From the NCBI GenBank assembly GCA_037178975.1, contig JASJZH010000001.1, forward strand, positions 5,068,501 to 5,132,500: 64,000 bases of DNA, given 5' to 3'. Shown here piece after piece: positions 37,552-49,126 of the stretch. The notes under the pieces were generated by a model. The model had not been told where the DNA came from and did no database searches. It worked only from the letters and a program-made list of their open reading frames with translations. How positions within the stretch are numbered: position 1 is the first letter of the stretch; the number at the start of each line of letters is the position of its first letter. The translations under genes were made by a program, and so were the position numbers. This DNA comes from Oscheius tipulae (Eukaryota; Nematoda; Chromadorea; Rhabditida; Rhabditidae).

Positions 37552-39392
37552 AGACGGGTTTCCTAGAGCATCAATTTGTACAAATTTTCTCTAAATGAAC
37601 AAACTACATAGCACAGGATGTAGCTCGTGTTCAGCAGACAAATCCCTGCTACCCCTTCCTTATCCGTTTTCTGCCCTGACTTCACGCTTGACGTTCTCGT
37701 CTGACCTTCTCCCGACAACCAACAACTATGACGGCCGCCCGAAATAAAGGTGTTGTGATCGACCAAACATAAATCTCCTTAGTCTGGAGTACAAACACGA
37801 TCACTTCTCTCCCATACCACCTCGTTCTTTGTTTTTCCTTTAAAAATTGGGTACACCTCCTGAATAATGAGTGGTTCTCCCAAGGGTGTTAAACCCTCGT
37901 GATTATGCTTCTAAATTTCGTTCTCTCTTTCTAAGGTAGCAACGATCACATAACATCAGTTTGTACATTTCATATTCGAAGGCGGATGTTTGTCTCATCT
38001 CGAATTGCATTGATTTCCGAGGTAATGCCTCTGTCATTTGGCTTCTCAATGAACTTCTTGTACCTATCAATTGACGGGATTTAAGCCTCCGTTGGCATAT
38101 CGGGGGATGAACAACACCCTTGACGTCTGTCTGTCTTCGTCTCTGTCCTACTGTAGCTCCCTTTGACTATATTCAAGGTCTTCATCATGTTCATCTTGAC
38201 TTCCTTCCGTGACTTCGACCTGATTTGGGGAATCAACATAGTTTTTGATGTTTTGAGCCACTGTTTGTACAGCTTTTTCGATCGGACAGCCCGAGAATTG
38301 AGAAGAGTCGTTGACTACGGAGTTTCTCTTAAAAGGGAATTTCATCTTCTGTTCTCTAATTATACGAAAATATCATTTTTGTTGTCTGCCTCCTCCCAAT
38401 CCCGTCTGGAGGTACATGAGGACTCATTTCTCAACCTCGAAATATCTGTTAAGAGTTCGTCTCCCGCCCTTCCGTGACTTACTCACCTTATTTTTCTGTC
38501 AGGAGTCAGTTGCGGCTACAGTTGACTGCACACATCCTCATTCAATATCTGGACTCACTTCCTTTTCGAAATTCAAAGGTCTAAAAACACTTTTACAGAT
38601 GGATTTCCCCTTCGAAAGCGGACCCTTCAATCGTTCGGAGCTTCAGAAGGTAGGTCTTTTTGTGAATGCAAATTATGGGGCGGAAATGCCGAGACGCGTG
38701 ATCTGACTCCAAATTTCTCAGTTGTTATGCTGGACTGGACTCCCTCCGGGTTATTTTTGACCTTCGAGGGAAAGAAAGGAGAAAGGTCAATTCGGAAAAA
38801 CCAGAGGATCGAAAGAACGAGTCTTGCTTGTCAAAATAGCAGAATCAATGAGAGATCCTTCTCCAAACTTACACCCCCGTAGAAACGACAAAACCAAAAC
38901 CCTTCTTTGCCAGACGGAATAGCTCTCCGTATTCTGAGAGACCGAATAAACTATCGCATTGAACAGTTCGAAAGGCGGAGGGGTAAAATGACAGATTTGA
39001 TGAAAGATTTGCCTGTCCTCTGTCCTTGTTCGTCTCTCAAGATTGAGCTATTTTCAAAATGAGACAAAGAAAAAACAATCCACTTTGTGCCTACCACGAA
39101 CTTCCTGTAATTAACATTAGCTCTTCCCTATCCAGATGCCGGAGTACTGATTCATTGAGCTACCCAGACAATACTCGGAAAACGACGCGTTTAATAATCC
39201 CATGAGAAGTTCAGGTATTCTCATGTGAATGAATCATTAATGAGCAAAAAAAACAAGATAATGCTACAAGTCTCTCACTGAAGAGAAATGTAATTAGGCC
39301 TAATTATTCACAGGAAAGGTGGAGCTTCCTAGAAGAGAGTTTTGTTAGTTTCTTTGGTGTTCCAATTGTTTTCCGCCTTAGAAGACGCAGCT
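37552..39392. other. long gene-poor stretch before the GPCR
   Basis: No complete gene is supported. One short minus ORF (38148-38345) is listed separately. The rest shows no domain, repeat or signal I can support, and probably includes the GPCR promoter. Confidence 0.4.
38148..38345 (-). CDS. short acidic ORF (65 aa), unrecognised
   Basis: Reads MKFPFKRNSVVNDSSQFSGC, then IEKAVQTVAQNIKNYVDSPN and an acidic end EHDEDLEYSQRELQ. The mix of residues looks protein-like and a start codon is present, but there is no domain and no clear splice partner. It may be an exon of a larger gene or chance. Confidence 0.25.
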   Translation of the reverse strand: MKFPFKRNSVVNDSSQFSGCPIEKAVQTVAQNIKNYVDSPNQVEVTEGSQDEHDEDLEYSQRELQ

Positions 39393-40791
39393 ATGTTCAT
39401 GGTGTCTCTTCAAAAACAATTTCAGCTCTACCACTCCTTCATGTCCAATCTGTCCACCATGGAAGAGGAATCGGGAACTGAGCCTCCATCTACCGTAATC
39501 CTCCTTCTTCATCATTCCTTCATCATAATCTTCACACTATTGGGAAACCTCATGCTCATTTTCGTCATCTTTGCCAACAACCGGGCTGTCAGACGGAAAA
39601 AGGTCACTCCCGTGCAGATGCTGATGCTTCACATGTGTGCAGCGGACGTTCTTTTTGCTCTGATTACGGTAGCTCCAGCTATGTGGCTTACCTATACTGT
39701 TCCCAACTTTTACGGTCCGGATATTCTCTGTCGACTCATCAAGTACCTACAAGTTTCCTTCTCCTACTATCCTAGTTATGCTTCAATCTTCAGGTACTCC
39801 CGATGTATGCCTCCTCCTTTCTCTTGGTCGCTATTAGCGCAGATAGATTTATGGTACAGATGCCAAAAGAATGTTCACCAAAAGAATCCTAGGCAATCTG
39901 CCGTCCTCTTGAATCCATCAGAAGCTCTTCGGCCTACCGTCGACCAGCTCTCTACTCCGGAATGGCCTGGGCATTGGCACTCGTTCTCTGTACTCCGCAG
40001 CTTCTCCTCTTCCATAAGGTTCTTTTTGTAGAGGTTAGAGTAAAATTTTGCAGCTGGACGGGGCAGACGGAGACTGTGTCGGAGCTTACACCTCTCCCTA
40101 CCAGTACACAGCCTATGTGATTGTCTTCAACGCCATGGTGTGGCTCTTGCCTTCGGCCATAGCTGGTTATTTGTACTATCGAGTCTGTGTGGCTGTTTGG
40201 AATAGTGCTCAAGGAGTCCACGAGAAGAGTCTGAACAATATCATGCTACATCCCGCTGGAAATAGTAATAAAAAACAAGAATCAGAGAACAGTCTTTTTC
40301 AGGTGTTAACACAGTTCAGACACTCGAGTTGGACAGAAGACGCATTCAGACAGTCAAGTTGACTTTGACCATTGTGGCCGCCAACTTTGTTCTTTGGGCA
40401 CCATTCTGCATCACCTCCGTAGTCGATGCCATCTGTCCAGAGTGCATTAGTGAGTTTTGAAGAAGGCAAATAACTATATTCTTTGAAACACCACTGATAT
40501 TCGTTTTCCATTTTCTAATGACAGCTCTCAGTATCCTACGTTCAGATCCAGCCTTCGCCACGTACATTCTCTACTTTGGAAACTTGAACAGCTGTATGAA
40601 TCCGTGGATCTGGTTTTATTTCAACCGAGGTCAAATCCGACGAGCCTTGAGATGTCATTCTGCTCAGCAGCCGCTTCTAGGGTCAGTTCTGGGAATAGAG
40701 TCATGAAGTCAAGTTTGTTTTCAGGAAGAAGGAGCTCCAGAACGACTACACGAATGAAAACTTGCCAGACACCGTTCAGAGCAGTATTTGA
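39393..40791 (+). CDS. vasopressin/oxytocin (nematocin)-type class A GPCR
   Basis: Starts MFMVSLQKQFQLYHSF; the glycosylated N-terminus includes SNLS. TM1 has LLGNLMLIFVIFANN with GN; TM2 is VTPVQMLMLHMCAADVLFAL; TM3 reads VLPMYASSFLLVAISADRF then MAICRPLESIRSSSAYRRP. The last strings, and P-V-Q near TM2, are typical of vasopressin/oxytocin receptors. TM5 is YVIVFNAMVWLLPSAIAGYL; TM6 LTIVAANFVLWAPFCITS; TM7 FGNLNSCMNPWIWFYFNRG. DRY is DRF and NPxxY is NPWIW. The exon joining DRF to MAIC uses a 39-nt intron. The last exon ends NLPDTVQSSI at 40791. The ligand is inferred to be a nematocin-like peptide. Confidence 0.82.
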
Positions 40792-41208
40792 CTGGAAGAT
40801 TGGGTTTCGTGATCTCATTTTGCAATTTTGTGGTATTGTAAGAGTGAAAAAAGATGTTGCATTGATGTTTTGCAGTGTTTGACCCAAAGTTATTACAAAC
40901 TTCCGCCGCTTATTCTGCGCGAGAATACTCCATTATTTAAACTGTAGATTTGTTTGCATCACGCAAAGTTTTCTGTGATCTTATGTGGCTACCTACTCGT
41001 TCTTTCAGCAATTTTTACCGAGTGTATTGCCAAAAATGCACAAATTCCATACACGCTGTCTGAGCTGTAAACGTGCCCCAAATCATCCTCCTGGGCCGAG
41101 CCTTCGAAATGAGAAAACCGTTTCTTTTCATTTCCCATCTATATTTCTATGTTTTCTCAACAAGCACTCTTTAAAATAGCTTATTTTGTCAATTTAGATT
41201 CCTCAAAC

Positions 41209-41839
41209 ATGGATGACGAGGTCAATTACGGAGACGCTGCGAAATACGTCAACGACGAGTCTGTTGAAATGGCCTGGGCCATTCAGGTACGATTTTCTTC
41301 CCATTTCCGTCGTTTGCCTTCTTTTTCGAATTAAAATTCACATAAAACTTATTCAAACAACAAGTTCAGGCTGCTGACCGAGCCAACATTCACATGAATC
41401 TGCTCATGGCCTGTGATACGAGCAAGTTGCGCCTGAACAAGTATCACGATACGATTTACGCCGCCTTCCGGAAGGATTTCCCTGATCTCGACCTCTCGAA
41501 AGTAGGCTCTTCTTCTTTTTTTGGCATGAGCAAACCTTCAGATAACTCATGACATTATCAAAGAGCCGGCGGCTAAGGAGAAATGGCGCACCTATTGCGA
41601 GCAGTTCAAAGAAATCGTCGAAGACTACGCTCTTGGGACTCTGTTTCGTGTTGAGGCCAACAAAAGCTACAAACCGGATAACACGATTGTTGTGCCCAAG
41701 GTTATTGTCCTTCTATCTCCCCTATTCAATTTTCTAGATCCAATACCTGGCTCTCGAGTCTGCCCGCAACGTAGAGGGAATCAACGAGCGCTTGAAAGCC
41801 GAATTCACCGCCGATCATCATGAAAATGGACAGCAATGA
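41209..41839 (+). CDS. PBDC1 (DUF757) family protein
   Basis: Four exons give about 155 residues: MDDEVNYGDAAKYVNDESVE, then ANIHMNLLMACDTSKLRLNK, FRKDFPDLDLSKITHDIIK, EKWRTYCEQFKEIVEDYALG and TLFRVEANKSYKPDNTIVVP, ending in IQYLALESARNVEGINERLK and HHENGQQ. The motifs W-R-x-Y/F-C-E-x-F-K and L-x-R, followed by N-T-I-x-V-P-R/K-I-Q, are diagnostic of PBDC1. The family is broadly conserved in eukaryotes with a poorly defined cytosolic role. The next gene on the same strand starts only 152 bp after the stop, so the two may share an operon. Confidence 0.88.
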
Positions 41840-41990
41840 CCCCTCCTGACCGTATCAGTTGTTATTTTTATGTTGTTGAGTTATGAATCGGTGAAGATTT
41901 TTGTGATGCTGTTCATGCTATTCTTGCTCGGTTTATTCCCGTGAATTATCTCCTTCGAAATCCATTTCACTTGTATCTTCATGAATTCAG

Positions 41991-43292
41991 ATGGCATCAG
42001 TAGGATTGGGAGGATCTGGTGGAACGACGACCGGTCTCAATCCCGGAGGAGCAGCAAGTACTGCTGGAACGACGAAGGCTGAAACGGAGAACATTCGGGA
42101 AGGCGAGGTCCCGGCTCCCATTATGGAACTTCTCAGAACTGTCCAGTAAAACCTTTTAGAGACTCTAGATTATGTCGTTATAGAGCCAAAGTGAAAGAGA
42201 ACAAGGACAAGTCGGACGAGTTCCAAAAACAGTCAAATGAGGGCGTCAAAATGGTCAAATTCCGTCTGAAGGAAGTAGATTGTTTCTGGTTCAAGAAGTA
42301 AGAAGAAAATTTAGGTGAATCTCATGATTGCCAACGGTGTCAGTGCCGTAGCTACTCGTGATCGACAGACGGCCGTCCTAGCGAACAAGGTGACTAAGGA
42401 CTATCGTCTTGGAAAGGAAGCCGAGGCCGTACAGGACAGCATCTCTCGCAACAGCACTCACACTGTTGCTCAACAACACGCCATTCAGTTGGTTTCATTT
42501 AGTTTCACCTATCAAAAAATTTTCAGACATATCGTGGAGATGATCAAGGAATACGAACAGCAAATTATTGACTACCAGGAAGTTGTTGAGCAGATGACCG
42601 TCAGAATGAGAGACATCATGCAGGGACAGGTCTGTTTGATGTTAACATTGTTTTTCAAGGTTAATCTGTAGGGCCAGTTCACAACATCCGAGCTGAAAGA
42701 ATACCTGACGCGTTTCGATGCCATTTTCAGCTCTGTTGCCAATAATCTCTTTGAAGCCAACTCCAAAGTCGAGGTTTTCCTGCTCTTTAATCTTGCAATA
42801 AGATAATTTAGGAATTGCGAGGCCAGCTCAACATGGACGAGCAGCAGCGAGTGAAGGAACAGCGTCCCGTCCAGCAGAGTTGGGCCCAGTTCAAAGGACC
42901 CGCCGCTTTCCCAAGCCACGCCGTTCTCACTCAACTCGGAGCCATGCTCAAACCGACACAGACTTCTCTTCCTGGAACCACGACAGGTATTTATTTTTTT
43001 CGTTGTTAACAACAGGACTTCTTCAGGTACTGGACTATTTGGCTCGACTGCACCCACAGGCGGCTCCCTATTCGCCAGTTCTACCACATCAGCCAAACCA
43101 CTTTTTGGTTCCTCGACTACAGCCACTGGCGGGAGTCTCTTCCCCTCGTTGACGACCACGAGCACCGCGGCTCCCGTGTCTTCAGGATCTCTCTTTCCGT
43201 CCCTCACCACAAGTACTCCCAAGCCGGCCACCCAGTTCGGATCCACTCTCAGCACCAATACTTCTGGTCTCCTGTTCAGTAGCAAGAAATAA
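41991..43292 (+). CDS. nucleoporin Nup58/Nup45 (nematode NPP-4 type)
   Basis: ATG directly follows GAATTCAG. The N-terminus is Gly/Thr-rich (MASVGLGGSGGTTTGLNPGG). The coiled-coil core reads PAPIMELLRTVQAKVKENKD, EGVKMVKFRLKEVNLMIANG, AIQHIVEMIKEYEQQIIDYQ and GQFTTSELKEYLTRFDAIFS, as in the Nup58 alpha-helical region that pairs with Nup54 and Nup62. The C-terminus holds FG-type repeats (GTGLFGST, GGSLFAS, KPLFGSSTT, GSLFPSL, ATQFGS) and ends GLLFSSKK at 43292. It belongs to the central channel of the nuclear pore. Possibly the second gene of an operon with PBDC1. Confidence 0.88.
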
Positions 43293-43479
43293 GCGTATGT
43301 ACGTCTATTCTGTTTACGAGTCTTCTCTACACATCTCATTTTGTCCAATTCCGTTCTATTTCGTTAATTAAAAGAGGAAAACAATCTTCGGAACTGTTAG
43401 CTAAGCCTATAGTTCTCAACAGGAGAAGATAAGAAGTGGATCCGGGATCTTCGACGATCTTCGACGATCTTCGGCCGAT

Positions 43480-44140
43480 CCTTGCTCTTAGAGTCACTGT
43501 TCTATGTCTTCGAATCCCGCTTCTTCGACGGCGTCTTCTCTCTCCTGGTAGTCGTCTTGTCTCTTATCGTCCTCTTCGATTTCGTCCGATTCACGCAGAA
43601 ACAGATGATGAGACCCAGGAGAAAACAGGCAGTCCCACATACGACAAGAGACCAAACACTGAAGAACGAAAGTTTGAAAGAATCGGGAGACGACCTCACG
43701 GTATTTCAGACTGTGTTTGATTTGAAATGTCTCGTGGTTTAGTACTTTTCTCGATTACCTTCTGCCCTTCTCCATCAGTCATTTGTCCATCACCGACGGT
43801 CATTGTTCCGATACTCGAAGTCGAAATCGGACTACTTGCAGAATTGCTTGCCGTGAAGTGGTAGTTGTGGAAGGAGTTGTGGTGGTCGTGCTAGTTGAAT
43901 CGTCGAAATCATTGAAATCTGTTTGAATGTAAGAAAAGGACTTACGGTAACCGAACCGGACTTTGAGGACTTCTAAGGCGCAACGCAACGTTCTTTTTTC
44001 CCCGTCGCCGCTGCTGTTGGTCATTCTGATATCGAAGATTCCGTATATTGGCGAGATAGTCGTCTTTTCGAGGCAATCTTTTTCACCAGATTCCACATCG
44101 ATACGACGGCCATATTTGGAAGGCTTTTCCTGAAATGTCT
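43480..44140 (-). CDS. putative single-pass membrane protein, unrecognised
   Basis: The upstream exon (about 43935-44130) reads EKPSKYGRRIDVESGEKDC, SPIYGIFDIRMTNSSGDGEK and RCALEVLKVRFGY. A 28-nt GT-AG gap leads to a Thr-rich exon (FNDFDDSTSTTTTTPSTTTT). Further down, 43502-43699 carries a clear span, VWSLVVCGTACFLLGLIICF, followed by a basic tail (NRTKSKRTIRDKTTTRRE). The order ectodomain, Thr-rich stalk, span, basic tail makes sense for one gene, but I could not join all exons in frame and the start is unknown. The 28-nt intron would be very short. Confidence 0.4.
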
Positions 44141-44253
44141 TCCTTTCTGTTTAAATAAAGAGACGCAGGCTCAAGTCTGCGCACAAAGTAACCCGGAATA
44201 ATTGCCTTCAGACACTAATATAGAGGAAAAGGGAGTCAGAACATTAACTTTAT

Positions 44254-45859
44254 TTACATAACGGCCTTCAAAATCTCAAGTTTTTCTTCTGATTTTTCCT
44301 TCTCCACGATCACGGTAACTTCTTCCACCTCTGTTATCTCCAAATCCTTCTTCTCCTCCTCAATTGCAATCTGTTGGACAGGAGCTTGGGTACCTGCAGG
44401 TCCCGTTCCCGGGAATCTCATTGGAATCGGAGCACCAAGAACATTAACATGTAGGTCGGAAACGGTCTAAAATACTCTTTCTAAAAACCCAATCAAGCTG
44501 TACTCTACCTGTACACCGGCTCCCATGCCCACTCTCCGAATCAGACCTTGTGGTGTGATCTGATGAATATTCAATAAGGCAGATCCACCGTGACCAGCCG
44601 CGTGAAGAGCATGTCTCGCAGCATCGGCAGCTTCTTCTCCATGTTTGTGTTTGACGTTTTCAACTGTCTGTGTGGAAAACGACTTGGCCAACGTCTTGCT
44701 GGCAATGACCAGTGAGAAGAGAATGGTTCCACCAGCAGCCACACCTCCTCCGACCATTTCTAGACAGAATTTTGTTGGGAGCACTGGCTTCAAACTCACT
44801 GATAGATTTCCCGGCAGTTTCATTGTCTCCAACAAGCTTTGTAGCTCCGATAGCTATTTTTTTGCCCACCGCTGTCCCGAGGTCTCCGATCTTGTCGACT
44901 AAACGAGATTTTCTCGAAAATTCAGAGGGACATACAAATTTTGTCGGTGAATCTGGCTACAACTTTTGTTCCTTTGTGAATATACACGGCACCTCCCTTT
45001 ACGGGGGCTGGCAGATGAGTCGGAGTGTCTTTGGGCACGGTCGTTGTTCGGTATCTGAAGCCGTTCTAAAATTTCTGTCTTGCTTTCCAAACCTTTCACC
45101 ACGATCAACAATCCTCTTATTCATCTTGGCAGCTCTCGTCTGAATCCGTGCAGCGATCCGTTCTCCTCCAGATACCAGATAATTTGTGATCCTCTGACTC
45201 TTTCCAAGTTTCTCATTCTCATTGGACTCTGTCGAATCCGAGTCACTCTCGGAAGTGAACTCATGAAGACTGGAGAACTTGGCCAAGAGCTAAATAGGTT
45301 TGTGAACAGAGATCGTGTCGTTTCTATTTGCTAACAAGTGACTCAAATCCCGCAAAACTCACGCTACATAGCTCCTCAACCTGCTCTTCTTGGACCTCTT
45401 TGGTCACGACTATTCCCACATGGAGGTCTGGAATGACAAATACTTTTCGAAAAGCTCTTGAACTCACTCGGTCGATCATCAACCGGATTTGGAACCACAA
45501 AAGTCCGATGTTGACTGAACAATACCGGGGTGTCTTTGTTTAATGGGTAAAGCCAAGCACCAACCTGGAAAGTGTATTGTTTGTGATTTAAGAAAAGTTT
45601 ACCTGAATGAGTGCTGTGGGGGTGGTTGAAGATGCCGCTCCTTCTGGATATTTCAGGATTTGAAGTGAGGATTCGACAGTAGGAGACGACGCGTCTCCGC
45701 CATCAATAGTGTAAAGTTGAACTCCTTCGGGAATGAAAAATATAAGTTCAAAGTCTCTGTCCTCAGTGAAGGCCATCTCCTCCAGCTCTTGGTTAACCCT
45801 TAGATCAGAATAAGAGCGCAACAGAACAAGCTGACTCACCTATTGTCCTCGATCTCCAT
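44254..45859 (-). CDS. spartin-like protein with senescence domain
   Basis: Starts MEIEDNR at 45859 and splices to VNQELEEMAFTEDRDFELIF. The first part reads FIPEGVQLYTIDGGDAS and GAWLYPLNKDTPVLFNQHRT, followed by a linker with FTSESDSDSTESNENEKLG. The senescence domain covers SQRITNYLVSGGERIAARIQ, GGAVYIHKGTKVVARFTDK, KIAIGATKLVGDNETAGKS and VENVKHKHGEEAADAARHAL, then ALLNIHQITPQGLIRRVG. The tail is acidic and Glu-rich and ends LEILKAVM at 44254. The likeness to the C-terminal domain of spartin (SPG20) is good; that protein acts on lipid droplets and endosomes. An N-terminal MIT domain is not evident. Confidence 0.75.
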
Positions 45860-46259
45860 TTATATGTGGTGGCAGACAGTCGATTCGTCACCGAGTGGAG
45901 GAAGCCCCGAGCCTGTTGTATTTACATAAGAGAGGGCAGTTCGGAAGCGCGGGCAGAAACCACAGGGTTCGAAAGAGCGGAAAGAGTCAGAGGGTCATAG
46001 TTTTGAAACAAAACAAGGTGGTAATGGCAGTCAAAACAGGCAGATAGCGATAAGGAACTGAGCTCTGTAGTGAGGTTAACAGAGACGGAAGTGAATGTTA
46101 CACAGGGGAGAACCAGTATGCAGGGAAAACATGATGACAGTTGGCTATGAGTGATAGTTTATTATGAGTCTAGATTTGTTCTCTGAGTAGTTACCCGTTT
46201 GCATTTGTTCTTGTCTCTCACAGAATAAACTTCTTTGATCGTCGTCTCCGCTTTTGATC

Positions 46260-47690
46260 ATCTAAGCATCGTTGGATCTTAAAAGGTCAAGCCAACTTAC
46301 ATTGCAATTGGCTATAGGTCCATTTGTTCTTGAAAATCTTCTCGGCTCTGGCAAACATCCAGGGAAAGAAGTCTTTTTCCAGTTCTGAATATGATTTCTA
46401 CTACTATTACTTAGAGAACTACCTGCTGTGACCAATTCCACCTTGTTCTGGAGTTGATTCAGCTGTCTCGTGTCCATTCCGATACTTCTCGTTCGGGGGT
46501 TGGTTTCTTCAAGTGCTTTCAATCGGAGCATCGATTTCGTTGTGATCTAAAGAAAGTTTTTGTAAGTTGATAAGTGCTACCTCTTGACAAGTCTCGACTG
46601 CCAATTTATTGCTGTCCAATGCCACTTCTTCCAGTTTTCTCGTCTCACGGATCTCTCGATCCTTCTCCTCCAACGCCTGTTTTGAACGTTCCTCCAGTTC
46701 TTTGTGAAGCTGTCGCTCACGTTCCAACTGTCTTCGGATATCTTCCGTCTTCCTTGTCAGTCCTGAAACATCAAGGTTGACGTAAGATAACGCACATCAG
46801 ATAATGCATATTGATATGCGAATCGGAAGCTGGACGACAGAAAAACAGACCTTCTAATGTCTCCTCGATTCTTAAATTATAAATGGCCTGTTCGATGGCT
46901 GAAGAGGCCAGATCTCGCACAAGGTCCGTGGTCTCATGATCAAAGGACTGAATAGTCTGTGACGACACAATATTAGAAAGAACCTACGTCTTCTGTCTGA
47001 ACTCCAGTCTCGATGATCGGATACTCCGGTCTGTCAGAACAGGGAGGAGTTGGTGCTGCTGAAATCATCGGAATGGGTCGGACTCGGACTCGTCCGACAG
47101 CTGGAACTACTCGGGATGGGAACTCTCCTGAACTGTGGCTGAACGGAACAAGAAAGATATTCACTCTTAGCTTCCTCTTCCGTGTTGGACACGTTCCTAA
47201 GAGGAACGAATCTCAGTTTTCTGAATCCTTTGTCGATAGATCCGGGCGATAGTTGAGGTAGTTGAACTGGAAGCTGTGGTGTTCGTTTCGGAGCCGACTG
47301 TTTTCGGGAAAAGTTCGTTCTCGGGAGACTAAGTCGTTTGTGAGCAGTCCCATTTTGGTTCGGATGGACTGGAAGAGCGGGTAAGGAAGATTCCAGACGA
47401 CTTCGTAGAACATTCACTCTGAAAATTTAATGTCCAACTGTGAGAAAAAGAAAAGTACCTGTACTTGGCCTCCTTGACATCTTCAGAGCCCTGACTCCTG
47501 TTCTCTTCCAGAAATCGTCGTCGATTCGCAAAGACGGAACCCTTACAAAGCCGCGGATCTACGGCAATGTTACAAGGTCTAGCCATCTTAGGCTCAGGCT
47601 GAAGGCGCAAATCTCCTTCCGGAGGCGGAGCCACTACAGCTGGCAACCGAAAGCCTAACATCAAGTCTTCCGGTCCTGGAAATGAATATT
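46260..47690 (-). CDS. unrecognised protein with Pro-rich N-terminus and coiled-coil C-terminus
   Basis: Several minus-strand exons form a plausible gene. About 47460-47680 reads PEDLMLGFRLPAVVAPPPEG, ARPCNIAVDPRLCKGSVFAN and RRRFLEENRSQGSEDVKEAK; 47160-47410 reads VNVLRSRLESSLPALPVHPN and RTPQLPVQLPQLSPGSIDKG; then a Pro/Ser-rich part (PIPMISAAPTPPCSDRPEYP). The C-terminal exons have FDHETTDLVRDLASSAIEQA and the coiled coil MERERQLHKELEERSKQALE with EKDREIRETRKLEEVALDSN. The FANRR string resembles actin-linked proteins but that is not enough to name it. Start, stop and several junctions remain open. Confidence 0.45.
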
Positions 47691-49126
47691 AGAGACTGAT
47701 TTGCATGAGTAATTCAGGTATTACGGATCCATTTCGACTTCCTTTTTTTCTGTTTAGTTCACAAACACGTTTGTCTGGGTTATGGCTTTCTGCAGGAACT
47801 ATCACAAAAGGACAGTGTTGACTCTTTTCGATGACGCTGCTTTGCAAGGTTTTGAACTGGGTGAAGGATCTTTTCAAAGCAAGTCTCACAAAAACATGGG
47901 GAGCTTAGTTACTACAGCGCTAACAATTACAGTATCCAAGAGGAAAGTCAGAATTTGCAGCCACAGAAAGTTTCAATTCTGGAATATCTACTAGACACCA
48001 GGCAACGAACTACTTCTACTCCTATCTGGGTCAGGTCTCGTCACGATAATCCCCTCATACCATGACTTACAAAGAGAGATACTCTCAATACAAAAGGTCA
48101 ACGGTTCTGCTCCAGGGTCACTGCACCAAAAATAGCGCTGTAATCCTGTAGCAATTTACCCTCGCAGTTCACTTCCTATCTACACTGCCCCAATCAGACA
48201 TGGATCGGTCTAACTTCTCGGCCACATGCGTTTCACAGACCGAATCGACCGATGATCCCAATCCATCAGTCTCTCTCTCCATTGATAACTGTGGCCACAG
48301 GAAAGAGAGATGACGTATTACCTGTGTGACTGCGAGAAACCGGCCGACAAGGAGGGGGCGGGAGACGACGAAGACCCACGAGAGTCGGCATGCTGCTGCC
48401 CACAACTCTTCCTCTTCTTCTCCTTCTTCTTCAGGTCTATCTTAATCTCTTTTTTTTTTTTATAAAAATCAGACTGATGTGTGGCCGGAAATGAACCAAA
48501 AGAGTACGACGCGCTAATTTTCGTTTATTCAGTCTGTGAATTATGATGTAGGCCGAGAATGCAAAAAGAGGTTGAAAAGTACAGAAGATTCTTAGAATAC
48601 TTAGAGTTCTTAGAGTTTGTGAGGCGCAGTGAGTGCTTTTGCCTTTGAAACCATAAAAAGTATCATGGGTGAGCAGTGAAAATAGCTAGTTTCCTCTTGT
48701 CTGACTAGCAAAAGGCGGAAACAATCAGTCTTTGCAGAAAATGATAGACAGGTTTTCTATGAGCTCATGACGATATCTATCACTTACAGGATAGCAATTT
48801 TAATTTCAATTATTTGGGGAAGTTGTTAGGAGAATAGATAGAAAGAAATAATACTTTTAAAAAGTTTAGATCAGTCGGAGCTCGAGCAACTGGATCTACG
48901 TAGACGTCAACGAAAAATCATTGGAGGAAGCCCGAAAGACAGGGGAACGAGGTAGGCGAAGGCGGACTCTGATATCACTATATATTAATCTGCCTCCCTC
49001 CCTCTCGACCAATATCTCCAATAAGCCAGTCGAGTCACCCAATTACAAGACTGCTAAGCCACAATGTTGCAATTATCTTCGCGCATATTTTTGGAGAAAC
49101 CGAGTCTAAAAGAGATTTCTTTCAGC
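47691..49126. other. gene-poor stretch
   Basis: No supported exon. There is a (TTC)n-rich tract around 48412-48436 and a T run near 48451-48460. The plus ORF at 48921-49109 has no domain. Confidence 0.4.
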
